From NCBI GenBank assembly GCA_900766815.1, contig CAAFWV010000006.1, positions 1-23,889 on the forward strand: a DNA stretch of 23,889 nucleotides. Direction: 5' to 3'. How positions within the stretch are numbered: the first letter of the stretch is position 1; every line of letters begins with the position of its first letter. Below are positions 1 through 7,558 of the stretch, piece by piece. Below the pieces are notes generated by a model. The model searched no databases. It was not told where the DNA came from and worked only from the letters and a program-made list of their open reading frames with translations. A program made the position numbers and the translations under genes. Source of the DNA: Lachnospiraceae bacterium. GTDB lineage: Bacteria; Bacillota; Clostridia; Lachnospirales; Lachnospiraceae.

Positions 1-164
1 GTCCTGTAGGTCTTGATACATTGGCAGCAACCACCGGTGAAGACCCGGGAACCATAGAAGATGTATACGAGCCCTTCCTTCTCATGAATGGTTTCATTAA
101 CAGAACCCCCAAGGGAAGAGTCGTTACAGATGAATGCAGAAGACATCTTGGAATAAGTGATTAA
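1..164 (+). CDS. ruvB: Holliday junction branch migration helicase RuvB, C-terminal end (partial)
   Basis: This is the last 53 codons of a gene that begins before the window; the reading frame starts at base 3 and stops with TAA at 162-164. The peptide is the RuvB winged-helix domain that contacts DNA: it contains VGLDTLAATTGED, then GTIEDVYEPFLLMNGF and the ending RTPKGRVVT, all hallmark RuvB C-terminal signatures. RuvB is the AAA+ motor that, with RuvA, drives Holliday junction branch migration. The ATPase core lies outside the window. A terminator follows immediately, so this gene probably ends a ruvAB-type transcript. Identification from the tail alone is strong because these motifs are highly conserved. 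Confidence 0.93.
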   Translation, partial: PVGLDTLAATTGEDPGTIEDVYEPFLLMNGFINRTPKGRVVTDECRRHLGISD

Positions 165-190
165 AGGGAGTCCTTGGATTCCCTTTTATT
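163..190 (+). terminator. Intrinsic terminator after ruvB
   Basis: AAAGGGAGTC pairs with GATTCCCTTT (one G-T pair) around a CTTG loop, and the 3' arm runs into TTTTATT. The hairpin overlaps the ruvB stop codon. It separates ruvB from the U32 gene. The remaining gap (191-259) is AT-rich; I see no strong promoter there. Confidence 0.75.
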
Positions 191-259
191 CATTAAATGC
201 AATTAATATGGTTATTTATCAATAATAATCATTAATCTAAACTGATAACGGAATTAAAA

Positions 260-2416
260 ATGGGAAAAGTTGAAATATTGGCTCCTGCAGGTAATATGGA
301 CTGCTTCAGGGCAGCAATTAAAGCTGATGCCGATGCCGTATATATGGCAGTCAAGCAGTTCGGAGCAAGAGCCTATGCAGGCAATTTCACAACCGAAGAA
401 TTTATAGAAGCGCTGAATATCGCTCATCTTCATGATAAGAAGATATATCTTACTATGAATACAATTGTAAAAGAGCAGGAATTCAGTGCTGTCTATGGCT
501 TTTTGAGACCCTTGTATGAAGAGGGCTTAGACGGAATCATCATACAGGATATTGGACTTCTTAAATATGTTAGTGAGGAGTTTCCATATCTTCCTTTACA
601 TGCAAGCACCCAGATGACCATTACCGGTAGTGAGGGTGCCCTGTGGGCCAAGTCAATGGGTGTATGCAGAGTGGTTCCCGCAAGAGAGCTGAGCCTAAAG
701 GAATTGAGCAGGATTAAAGCTGACACAGGGCTTGAAATAGAAGCCTTTGTTCATGGTGCAATGTGTTACTGCTATTCAGGACAGTGTCTATATTCTTCCT
801 TCTTAGGAGGCAGAAGCGGTAACAGAGGCAAATGCGCCGGTACCTGCAGACTTCCTGCATTTGCTTATGATGTCAGAACGGGTCTTAAGGGCGTTAAGAG
901 CAAGAAGGAAGAATATGATTTGAGTCTTAAGGACCTGTGTACCATAGAGCATGTAGGAGAACTGATTGATGCGGGTATTGATTCCTTCAAAATAGAAGGA
1001 AGGATGAAGAGCCCGGAATACGTAGCAGGTGTTACCTATCTATATAAGAAATATTCAGACCTTTACCTGTCAGGTAAGGATTCAACAGTAACAGAAGAGG
1101 ATAAGTGGCTGCTGTCCAATCTGTATCTCAGGAGCTCTGTAGGTACGGGATATTATTATACCCACAACAGTGCCGATATGGTGACTGTAAAGGACAGCTC
1201 CTATAACTGCAAGTCCGGGGAAGCAGAGAAGTATGTTAGGGATAACATACTATCCAAGGACAGACTTAGATACGTCAATATGATAGCTGATATATCTGTT
1301 GGCAGTAATCTGAGCCTGAGTATATATGATGAAGAAGGAATCTGTGCATCAGTAACAGGTGGTATTGTTGAGGAGGCCCAAAATGCAGCTGTTAGCGAAG
1401 AGGAGCTTCGTAAACGCCTAAGTAAGCTTGGCGGAACAGGTCTTGCTATCGGTGATGTAGCTGTTAATATATCCGGCAATCCTTTTATCCCCGTCAGTAC
1501 ACTTAATGAACTCAGACGCAAGGCAGTTAGCCTGTATATTGAGGAAGCTACCGGAAAATATAAGAGAAAAGAATCAGAGAATATCATATTGGTTAAGAAT
1601 TCTGATACGTGCACTTCCATTAGTAATTCATCAATAGGAGTATCAATACTAACCCGGAACCAGCTTGATATTATAAAGCTATATTCATTTGATAAGCTCT
1701 ATATTCCGTTTGACCTGATATATAAGGGCGATATTAGTGATGATGAGTTGCATGAGCTTTCACGGAATTATTCGATTTATGTATCACTTCCGAGAATAAT
1801 AAGGCTTAGAGATAAGGAATATATTGAGTACTTTAGCGATTTTGCACGAAGATGTGATTGCATAACAGGTGTGCTCATATCGAATGTAGATGGACTAAAC
1901 CTCGTCAAGGGACTGCAGCTTAAGATAGAAGCTGATTCGTTCCTGTATGCATCCAATATTCAGGCAATTGAGGCACTGAAAAGCCTTGGTGTCAAGCCGA
2001 CTGCAGGGCTTGAATTATCCTACTATGAGATATTGGATTTGAAGACAAATAATATGGTCATACCGATATATGGATATACACCTCTGATGGTATCGGCAGG
2101 CTGTGTTGCCAAGCTTAAGGGTGGCTGCAACATGAAGCGGTACGGCTTTGATTATGATATCAAAGACAGGTATAATGACAATAAGCATGTATTTATTAAC
2201 TGTCTTCATTGCATGAATGTCATGTACAACAGTGTTCCGACCTCTTATCACAAGAGATTAGAGAATTTTAAGAATCTTGGGTATGATTTAAGAATTGATC
2301 TTACCTTAGAGGGGCGTGATAAGTGTATACTTGTCTTAGATTATTTCTTAAAGGGAATAGGGGATGCACCGGCAGGGGATTATACAGCCGGACATCTTAA
2401 GAAGGGCGCAGAGTAA
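260..2416 (+). CDS. U32 family protein (peptidase U32 / RlhA-like, long form)
   Basis: 718 residues. The N-terminal half is the U32 TIM-barrel-like domain, beginning VEILAPAGNMDCFRAAI. The family signature spans residues 160-199, with cysteines at 169, 171, 176, 192 and 196; the 169/176/192/196 spacing resembles the Fe-S ligands of E. coli RlhA, which is needed for hydroxylation of a 23S rRNA cytidine. A DUF3656-like insert probably occupies about 330-430. A second cysteine group lies near the C-terminus (615, 623, 648, 651). Despite the historical 'collagenase/peptidase' name, RNA modification is the better-supported role for the characterised relatives; which RNA this protein acts on is unknown. 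The start follows only a weak purine-rich site (CGGAA). Its stop overlaps the start of the SEDS gene (TAATG), indicating translational coupling. Confidence 0.85.
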   Translation: MGKVEILAPAGNMDCFRAAIKADADAVYMAVKQFGARAYAGNFTTEEFIEALNIAHLHDKKIYLTMNTIVKEQEFSAVYGFLRPLYEEGLDGIIIQDIGLLKYVSEEFPYLPLHASTQMTITGSEGALWAKSMGVCRVVPARELSLKELSRIKADTGLEIEAFVHGAMCYCYSGQCLYSSFLGGRSGNRGKCAGTCRLPAFAYDVRTGLKGVKSKKEEYDLSLKDLCTIEHVGELIDAGIDSFKIEGRMKSPEYVAGVTYLYKKYSDLYLSGKDSTVTEEDKWLLSNLYLRSSVGTGYYYTHNSADMVTVKDSSYNCKSGEAEKYVRDNILSKDRLRYVNMIADISVGSNLSLSIYDEEGICASVTGGIVEEAQNAAVSEEELRKRLSKLGGTGLAIGDVAVNISGNPFIPVSTLNELRRKAVSLYIEEATGKYKRKESENIILVKNSDTCTSISNSSIGVSILTRNQLDIIKLYSFDKLYIPFDLIYKGDISDDELHELSRNYSIYVSLPRIIRLRDKEYIEYFSDFARRCDCITGVLISNVDGLNLVKGLQLKIEADSFLYASNIQAIEALKSLGVKPTAGLELSYYEILDLKTNNMVIPIYGYTPLMVSAGCVAKLKGGCNMKRYGFDYDIKDRYNDNKHVFINCLHCMNVMYNSVPTSYHKRLENFKNLGYDLRIDLTLEGRDKCILVLDYFLKGIGDAPAGDYTAGHLKKGAE

Positions 2417-3720
2417 TGCTTTATATCTACACAGAGATAACTAAATATCTGATTATTCTCTTTATGGCGCTGTTCCTTATTGAAGGAATCCTAAGTGAGG
2501 TACTGAGGGATGGATATGAGTCTTCTTCAGGCTTCGTAATCAGGCAGAGAATCTATATGGTTATCATTATGATTCTGGCCTATTCGACCATGACACTCAA
2601 GACCGGCAAGCTGGATTATGCCTTCTTCGGACTGTTTGTCATGGTTATGCTGGTGGCGGTATTAATCCTCACCAACATGCTATACAGCTATACAGATAAT
2701 ATTTTGCTCAATAATATGGCCATGATGATTAACGTAGGTATGATTATGCTTATCAGACTTAATTTCAGTAAGTCTCTAAAGCAGCTTGTTATCGCAGTTT
2801 TCTCGCTTGGACTGGCTATGTTTATACCTATGCTACTGAGTAAGCTTGAATTCATCAATGACTATGGATATATCTATGCGCTTGCAGGCATTCTGCCCCT
2901 GCTTGTGGTTCTTATCTTAGGTGTTGCCACAAACGGAAGTAAGCTTTCATTCACTGTTCTTGGTATAACCATTCAGCCGTCTGAACTTGTAAAGATTATA
3001 TTTGTATTCTGCATTGCGGCGCTGTTCAGTAAAGCGAAGAATTATGTTGATGTAATAATAACGATTGTTATTGCTGCCATACATGTACTTGTTCTGGTAC
3101 TAAGCAAGGATTTGGGAAGTGCACTGATATTCTTCGTAGCTTATATATTCATGATGTTTATCTTTACTCATAATTACCTGCTGTTCGGTCTGGCTATTGC
3201 ATCAGGTACGGTTGCATCGGTTATTGCATATAAGGTATTTACCCATGTGCAGGTAAGGGTGGCGGCCTTCAGGGATCCATTCTCTGTTATTGACAGGGAG
3301 GGCTATCAGATAGGACAGTCCCTGTTTGCGCTTGGATGTGGTAATTTCTTTGGCATGGGATTAACTAAGGGTGCACCCAATGATATACCCTTTGTAGAGA
3401 GTGACTTCATATTCTCGGCTATATGCGAGGAGATGGGTGCTCTGTTTGGAATCCTGCTTCTCGGCGTATGTATGCTTTCATTTGTAATAATTATGAGAAC
3501 CAGTATTGAAGCCAAGGGGAAGTTCAGACGAATTCTTGCAGCAGGTATCGGTGTTATGTATATATTCCAAGTATTCCTGACTGTAGGAGGCGGGATTAAG
3601 TTCATTCCGTTAACAGGTGTTACCTTACCCTTTGTAAGCTATGGCGGAAGCTCGATTCTGTCCTCCGTCATTATGTTCTTCATTGTTGAGTGGGTGATTA
3701 TGGAGGCATATGATGAATAA
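2416..3720 (+). CDS. SEDS-family peptidoglycan glycosyltransferase (FtsW/RodA/SpoVE)
   Basis: 434 residues with about ten hydrophobic membrane segments. SEDS proteins polymerise lipid II into glycan strands and work with a class B PBP. Diagnostic motifs are ITIQPSELVK near residue 184, KDLGSA at 231-236 (family QPDLGTA), RDPF at 286-289 followed by GYQIGQSLFALG at 296-307, ESDFIFSAICEE at 328-339 and LPFVSYGGSS at 404-413. The gene overlaps the preceding stop by one base and the next gene by about ten, so it is translationally coupled on both sides. The adjacent PBP is its obvious partner. Whether the pair serves elongation, division or sporulation cannot be decided from sequence; the compact partner resembles the RodA-PbpA arrangement of Actinobacteria more than SpoVE-SpoVD. 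Confidence 0.9.
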   Translation: MLYIYTEITKYLIILFMALFLIEGILSEVLRDGYESSSGFVIRQRIYMVIIMILAYSTMTLKTGKLDYAFFGLFVMVMLVAVLILTNMLYSYTDNILLNNMAMMINVGMIMLIRLNFSKSLKQLVIAVFSLGLAMFIPMLLSKLEFINDYGYIYALAGILPLLVVLILGVATNGSKLSFTVLGITIQPSELVKIIFVFCIAALFSKAKNYVDVIITIVIAAIHVLVLVLSKDLGSALIFFVAYIFMMFIFTHNYLLFGLAIASGTVASVIAYKVFTHVQVRVAAFRDPFSVIDREGYQIGQSLFALGCGNFFGMGLTKGAPNDIPFVESDFIFSAICEEMGALFGILLLGVCMLSFVIIMRTSIEAKGKFRRILAAGIGVMYIFQVFLTVGGGIKFIPLTGVTLPFVSYGGSSILSSVIMFFIVEWVIMEAYDE

Positions 3721-5140
3721 GAAGAGAAGACCGCGTAAGCTGGAGACAAGAATAACAATTGGTATTTTTCTGACACTCTTCAGTGCCATGATTATATATC
3801 TGTGCATATATGTTCATAACAATGAACAGGTGCTGATGAGCAACAGCTATAATTCCAGACAGAAGATACTGGCTAAAGAGAACCTGAGGGGCAGTATCTA
3901 TGATAAGTATGGTGAGGTTTTGGCATATAGTGAAAGCAACGGTTCAACGGATGAAAGAATCTATCCTTATAAGAATCTGTTCTCACATGTAGTCGGATAC
4001 CATACCAAGGGTAAGTCGGGAATTGAGAGCTTCGCAAACTTTTATCTGATTAATTCCAACATTTCCCTTACAGAGAAGGCTGAGAATGACCTAAACGGCG
4101 TTAAGAATCCCGGCAACAGTGTATATACCACTCTGGATACTAAGCTGCAGCAAATTGCCAGCGACTCACTCGGTATGTTCAAGGGAGCTATAGTTGTATC
4201 GGATGTTAAGACCGGAGCAATTCTTGCCATGGTCAGTAAGCCCGATTTCGATCCATCGACTGTTGATGAGGACTGGGATAAATACCTCAACATGAGCAAT
4301 GATAACTCAGTTCTGCTTAACCGTGCCACCCAGGGTCAATATCCCCCGGGAAGTACATTTAAAATAATTACTGCTCTTGAATATATCAGGGAAAATCCCG
4401 ACAGCTATAAGAATTACAGATATACCTGTAACGGAAGGTATACCAACGGTTCCGATATTAATATCAGCTGTTTCCACGGCAGCACGCATGGAGATGAGGA
4501 TTTCTACAAATCCTTTGCCAAGAGCTGTAATGCTTCCTTTGCCAATATCGGTATGAGTCTTGACAGGGATAAGTTTGGCAAGACACTGAATGAGCTACTG
4601 TACAATGAAAAGCTGCCGCTTGATATTAATTATAATGTAAGCAGGCTTAATGTAGACAGCTCAATATCCGATTATGACATGTCACAGATAAGCATTGGTC
4701 AGGGTAATGCAACCATAAGCCCAATCCAGCTTAATATGATAACCAATGCCATCGCCAATGACGGTATGCTTATGAAGCCGATGCTTATAACAGAGGTCGT
4801 CGATGCCAATAATATGATAATAAAGGAATATCAGCCCGAGGAATATAAGAGGCTAATGAGTGAAGATGAAGCTGCGGCAATGACGGACCTTATGGCCGAG
4901 GTTGTGGAGACAGGAACAGGAACCAGGCTTCAGAGTGAATATTATACAGCTGCAGGTAAGACAGGTTCTGCCGAGTATAACGGCAATTCCTTAGACAGCC
5001 ATGCCTGGTTTACAGGCTTTGCACCTGTAGATGATCCTAAGGTATCGGTAACAATAATTGTAGAGGGCGTCGGTACCGGCGGAGAGTATGCCGTTCCCAT
5101 TGCCAAAAGAATTATTGACGCTTATTTTGGCGTATATTAG
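3713..5140 (+). CDS. Compact class B penicillin-binding protein (PbpA-like transpeptidase)
   Basis: About 475 residues. One N-terminal membrane anchor (about 15-35) is followed by a short pedestal beginning LRGSIYDKYGEVLA and a transpeptidase domain. Numbered from the ATG at 3710, the active-site motifs are all present: SxxK as STFK at 215-218, SxN as SCN at 272-274 and KTGS at 417-420. It cross-links peptide stems outside the membrane. At 476 residues it lacks the long N-terminal module of typical SpoVD/PBP2 proteins and no PASTA domain is visible; M. tuberculosis PbpA is of similar size. I prefer the second of two consecutive ATGs, at 3713, because GGAGG at 3702-3706 is six bases before it and only three before the ATG at 3710. 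The gene overlaps the SEDS gene, so the two are made together. Confidence 0.9.
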   Translation: MNKKRRPRKLETRITIGIFLTLFSAMIIYLCIYVHNNEQVLMSNSYNSRQKILAKENLRGSIYDKYGEVLAYSESNGSTDERIYPYKNLFSHVVGYHTKGKSGIESFANFYLINSNISLTEKAENDLNGVKNPGNSVYTTLDTKLQQIASDSLGMFKGAIVVSDVKTGAILAMVSKPDFDPSTVDEDWDKYLNMSNDNSVLLNRATQGQYPPGSTFKIITALEYIRENPDSYKNYRYTCNGRYTNGSDINISCFHGSTHGDEDFYKSFAKSCNASFANIGMSLDRDKFGKTLNELLYNEKLPLDINYNVSRLNVDSSISDYDMSQISIGQGNATISPIQLNMITNAIANDGMLMKPMLITEVVDANNMIIKEYQPEEYKRLMSEDEAAAMTDLMAEVVETGTGTRLQSEYYTAAGKTGSAEYNGNSLDSHAWFTGFAPVDDPKVSVTIIVEGVGTGGEYAVPIAKRIIDAYFGVY

Positions 5141-5149
5141 AATAATTTT

Positions 5150-5470
5150 ATGATTAGATTTCGTAAGAATATGTATACCTCATATTCAGTGAACAAGCTT
5201 GCTAAGATAAAGTGGAAGATCAGAACCGGAGCCGGCATGTTTGATGTATATATCATTGCATATAATCATGACAGCAGGCAGGTAGAATACTTCCATAATT
5301 CTCTTATGAAGCAGAAGATATTCCGAAAGAATGATATTGACTGCATAGGTCTGGCGTCAAGCGAGGCTGAATGTCAGGAATTCATTGAACAGATGCTTAA
5401 GGACTGCCATGAAAAGTGTGGCTCCTATGATTTAGCCAATATATATGATGACAGTTTTGACAATTCTTAA
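5150..5470 (+). CDS. Small conserved-looking protein of unknown function upstream of DUF2953
   Basis: 106 residues, no signal peptide, no membrane segment and no motif I recognise. The core reads WKIRTGAGMFDVYIIAYN, then a stretch with IDCIGLASSEAECQEFIEQM, giving an alternating strand/helix look of a small soluble alpha/beta domain. Small proteins of this look commonly precede DUF2953 genes in Lachnospiraceae by my recollection, which is unverified. The start is uncertain: ATG 5150 has no Shine-Dalgarno site; ATG 5171 is an alternative; ATG 5237 has GGAG at 5228-5231 but would delete the WKI region. It begins nine bases after the PBP stop and overlaps the next gene by 26 bases in another frame, so it is probably co-transcribed and coupled. 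Confidence 0.6.
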   Translation: MIRFRKNMYTSYSVNKLAKIKWKIRTGAGMFDVYIIAYNHDSRQVEYFHNSLMKQKIFRKNDIDCIGLASSEAECQEFIEQMLKDCHEKCGSYDLANIYDDSFDNS

Positions 5471-6275
5471 ATTCATAGGCTTAGTATTGCTTTGGATACT
5501 GATAATATTCCTGGCAGTAGGCATTGTACTTCTTATATGTCCTCTGGGCTACAGCCTGAAAGCCAAGGGTATGGGTATAGATTGCAAGGCAAGCGTGAAT
5601 TACCTGTTCCATATAATATATGCAACTGTATCATATAAAGATAAGCTTGAGATTAAGCTTAGGCTGTTTGGGATACCTGTTAATGTTCAGAAGCTTCTGA
5701 ATAAGAAGCAATCATCTACAGACAGTAAAAATGCTTCTGAATCCGCTGAATCGATAGAAAACCGATTAGATTCAGATTGTGATAATACCCCTTCCAATGA
5801 CACATCTACAGACCGCGGAATAACGAAAGCTTCGGATGAGTCGGGTGAAAAGAATGTCATTGAAGAGGAGCCGACTAAACAAAAGCCGGCTAAACAAAAA
5901 CCGGGGAAAAAGATAAATCCCCGCGCAATTTATGATGTCCTCATGAAGGACAATACCAGGGCGGCCTTCCTTGTTGTGAAGAAGCGAATGGGTAAGTTGT
6001 TTCGGGCGATTTTACCGCATAAGTTTATGCTTAAGGTAACCTACGGACTGAATAATCCGGCATATACAGGCTTTGTGCTTGGATTATATGAGATGTTCAT
6101 TTTCTATCTTGGCAGGTCAATAGAGCTTAATCCGGTGTTTGATGATACGGCATTTGATTTTGACTTAAGGCTTAAGGGCAGGATAATCCCGATTGTGATG
6201 CTTACGCAGCTTATCGCAGTCGTATTAAATAAGAATTGCAGAAGGTTTATTAGTGATATTAGGAGAAGTGTATGA
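5445..6275 (+). CDS. DUF2953 domain membrane protein (YtfI-like)
   Basis: 276 residues. A single N-terminal hydrophobic segment (about 5-32) is followed by a soluble part beginning SLKAKGMGIDCKASVNYLF. A low-complexity charged linker covers about residues 85-155. The C-terminal block has VTYGLNNPAYTGFVLGLYE and ends near LRLKGRIIPIVMLTQLIAV, the DUF2953 pattern. In Bacillus the same family (YtfI) sits next to ytfJ; here too the downstream gene is YtfJ, with an ATGA overlap at 6272-6275. This supports a role tied to sporulation or spore germination, but the molecular function is unknown. The linker is encoded partly by a short tandem repeat. Starts at 5445 and 5448 are both possible; neither has a clear Shine-Dalgarno site, consistent with coupling to the overlapping upstream gene. 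Confidence 0.8.
   Translation: MMTVLTILKFIGLVLLWILIIFLAVGIVLLICPLGYSLKAKGMGIDCKASVNYLFHIIYATVSYKDKLEIKLRLFGIPVNVQKLLNKKQSSTDSKNASESAESIENRLDSDCDNTPSNDTSTDRGITKASDESGEKNVIEEEPTKQKPAKQKPGKKINPRAIYDVLMKDNTRAAFLVVKKRMGKLFRAILPHKFMLKVTYGLNNPAYTGFVLGLYEMFIFYLGRSIELNPVFDDTAFDFDLRLKGRIIPIVMLTQLIAVVLNKNCRRFISDIRRSV
5871..5912 (+). repeat. 15-base imperfect tandem repeat in the DUF2953 linker
   Basis: CCGACTAAACAAAAG and CCGGCTAAACAAAAA follow each other directly, then a degenerate third copy CCGGGGAAAAAG. They encode the lysine/proline-rich PTKQK-PAKQK-PGKK part of the linker. Replication slippage could change its length between strains. Confidence 0.7.
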
Positions 6276-6679
6276 GTAATTTCAGTGAATCAATGGTTAA
6301 TTTGCTTAAGAATGTGGATTCTGTACTGTCTACCAAGACTGTAGTTGGTTCGCCGACTAAGATTGAGGATACAGTGATAGTTCCTCTTGTGGATGTGAGC
6401 TTCGGAATCGGCGCAGGCTCAGGCGGTGCAGGCAAGGACAGACGTGCAGGTGAAGGCGGCGGTCTCACAGGCAAGATGAGCCCGAGTGCAGTTCTTGTAA
6501 TCAAGGATGGCAATACCAAGCTTGTCAGCATCAAGAATCATGATACCGTATCTAAGATTGTTGACCTTGTGCCTGAGGTTTTGGACCGCTTCAGCAATAA
6601 GAAGGCAGAGCTTCCCGATGATGAGGATTCTATCGAGGCTGCTTTCCCGGAAGCTGACAAGACTGACAATGAAGGATAA
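6272..6679 (+). CDS. ytfJ: GerW/YtfJ family sporulation protein
   Basis: 135 residues, close to the usual family length. YtfJ is a sporulation-associated protein required for efficient germination in Bacillus (GerW); its biochemical activity is not known. Sequence support: the N-terminal SMVNLLKNVDSVLSTKTVVG and PTKIEDTVIVPLVDVSFGIG segments, a glycine-rich stretch at about 45-66, then GKMSPSAVLVIKDG and a C-terminal segment containing KIVDLVPEVLDRF, all in family order. AGGAG lies seven bases before the start codon, and the ATG overlaps the stop of the DUF2953 gene. Its presence suggests a spore-forming ancestor or a present spore former. The next gene starts three bases downstream. Confidence 0.9.
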   Translation: MSNFSESMVNLLKNVDSVLSTKTVVGSPTKIEDTVIVPLVDVSFGIGAGSGGAGKDRRAGEGGGLTGKMSPSAVLVIKDGNTKLVSIKNHDTVSKIVDLVPEVLDRFSNKKAELPDDEDSIEAAFPEADKTDNEG

Positions 6680-6682
6680 GCT

Positions 6683-7153
6683 ATGTCTGAGGATAGGCTT
6701 AAGAATATCTTGAATGACGGTGGTGAACCATTGTCTGATAAAGAAATTAAAGAAATGAAGAGATTCCTGTTTGCTGAATTCAGTAGGCTAGAATCCGAGC
6801 GCAAGAGACTTAAGGACGAGGAAGCACTGTTTGATAAGAAGGTCGAGATACTAAAGAATGGTTTTCTTAATCTGGATTTGGACAGAAGACAGTTCGAAAG
6901 AGAGCGCAAGGATTACGAGCGTCAGAAGCAGAAACAGCAGCAGAGAAATCGTATTCCGTTTAGGAAGACCTATTCAGGGTCACCTGACGTATCGGTATTC
7001 TTCAGAGGCGTTAACAATCCTTTGGCCTTAAGGAAGCGCTACAGGGATTTGATGAAGATATTTCATCCCGATAACCTGTGTGGTGATGAGGCTGTAGTTA
7101 AGGCAATTAATGATGAATTTGAGCGCCTCAAGAGGCGTGAAGATATTTCTTAA
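6683..7153 (+). CDS. Coiled-coil protein with a C-terminal J-domain-like segment
   Basis: 156 residues. Residues 18-90 are strongly charged with heptad-like spacing, predicting a long helix or coiled coil, ending in a glutamine-rich run (QKQKQQQ). Residues 113-152 resemble the central part of a J domain: a basic helix LALRKRYRDLMKIF, then HPD at 128-130, then a helix of type DEAVVKAINDEFERLKR. HPD is the motif by which J proteins stimulate DnaK/Hsp70 ATPase. A normal helix I is not evident, and there is no G/F or zinc-finger region, so this is not DnaJ itself. It lies three bases after ytfJ with AAGGA upstream and is the last gene of the run. A co-chaperone role is inferred from HPD alone. 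Confidence 0.7.
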   Translation: MSEDRLKNILNDGGEPLSDKEIKEMKRFLFAEFSRLESERKRLKDEEALFDKKVEILKNGFLNLDLDRRQFERERKDYERQKQKQQQRNRIPFRKTYSGSPDVSVFFRGVNNPLALRKRYRDLMKIFHPDNLCGDEAVVKAINDEFERLKRREDIS

Positions 7154-7161
7154 AAAAGTTC

Positions 7162-7190
7162 TTGCATTTACTTAACATAAGTGCTAATAT
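7162..7190 (+). promoter_or_regulatory. Sigma-A-type promoter of rpmB, extended -10
   Basis: TTGCAT (7162-7167), a 17-base spacer, then TAATAT (7185-7190) preceded by TG at 7182-7183 (extended -10). Initiation would fall near 7197, giving a leader of about 50 bases. It lies just after the preceding stop codon. Confidence 0.6.
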
Positions 7191-7197
7191 ATCAATG

Positions 7198-7240
7198 TTG
7201 CGACTCAAGTTGCAAATTTCACTGTATAGTGTAGGAGGTG
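7198..7240 (+). promoter_or_regulatory. rpmB leader: two small hairpins and Shine-Dalgarno site
   Basis: TTGCGAC-TCAA-GTTGCAA (7198-7215; seven pairs including one G-T) lies at the predicted 5' end of the mRNA. A second short stem CACT-GTAT-AGTG (7220-7231) ends just before the strong ribosome binding site AGGAGGTG (7233-7240). The layout could stabilise the message or control translation; no known ribosomal-protein leader is recognised. Confidence 0.4.
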
Positions 7241-7245
7241 TTAAG

Positions 7246-7431
7246 ATGGCAAAGTGTGATATCTGCGGTAAGGGCGTTCACTTCGGTAACAACGTCAGCC
7301 ATTCTCATAGAAGATCGAATCGTATTTGGAATTCAAATATCAGAAGCGTGAAGTGCCTTGTTAACGGTGCAGCTAAGAGAATGCATGTATGTACTACTTG
7401 TCTTAAGTCAGGTAAAGTAGAGAGAGCGTAA
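7246..7431 (+). CDS. rpmB: Large ribosomal subunit protein bL28
   Basis: 61 residues beginning MAKCDICGKGVHFGNNVSHS. L28 is a 50S subunit protein. The protein is the zinc-binding (C+) form: CxxC at 4/7 and CTTC at 49-52. The SHSHRRSNR and RSVKCLVNG segments match the family. I start at 7246 rather than at an upstream in-frame codon because AGGAGGTG sits six bases before this ATG and the extra upstream residues are unlike L28. It has its own promoter and a terminator, so it appears monocistronic. Confidence 0.95.
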   Translation: MAKCDICGKGVHFGNNVSHSHRRSNRIWNSNIRSVKCLVNGAAKRMHVCTTCLKSGKVERA

Positions 7432-7444
7432 TTTTAATAAATTT

Positions 7445-7472
7445 ACCTCATCCCTTGGATGAGGTTTTTTTA
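7445..7472 (+). terminator. Intrinsic terminator after rpmB
   Basis: ACCTCATCC pairs perfectly with GGATGAGGT around CTT, followed by an uninterrupted run of T. Strong bacterial terminator. Confidence 0.92.
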
Positions 7473-7504
7473 TTGTCCAAAAAAGTTTATAATTAAATAA
7501 ATAT

Positions 7505-7532
7505 TTCAATTTTACATTATTCATAGTATAAT
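7505..7532 (+). promoter_or_regulatory. Candidate promoter of the Asp23-fakA transcript
   Basis: A perfect TATAAT lies at 7527-7532. The best -35 candidate is weak (TTCAAT at 7505-7510, 16-base spacer). The region lies between the rpmB terminator and the next gene, where a promoter is expected. Confidence 0.5.
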
Positions 7533-7558
7533 CATGCTTGTATGTGCAAAGGAGAAGA

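Noticed and set aside
191..259. Riboswitch or promoter in the gap before the U32 gene
   Set aside because: The stretch is AT-rich and has several TAATAT/TAATAA words, but no paired elements or aptamer-like structure and no convincing -35.
1201..1620. 139-codon open frame on the - strand inside the U32 gene
   Set aside because: Leucine/serine-rich shadow of the sense gene with no ribosome site or recognisable domain.
7124..7137. Hairpin CGCCT-CAAG-AGGCG at the end of the J-domain-like gene as a terminator
   Set aside because: It lies inside the coding region, has only five pairs and is not followed by a T-run.
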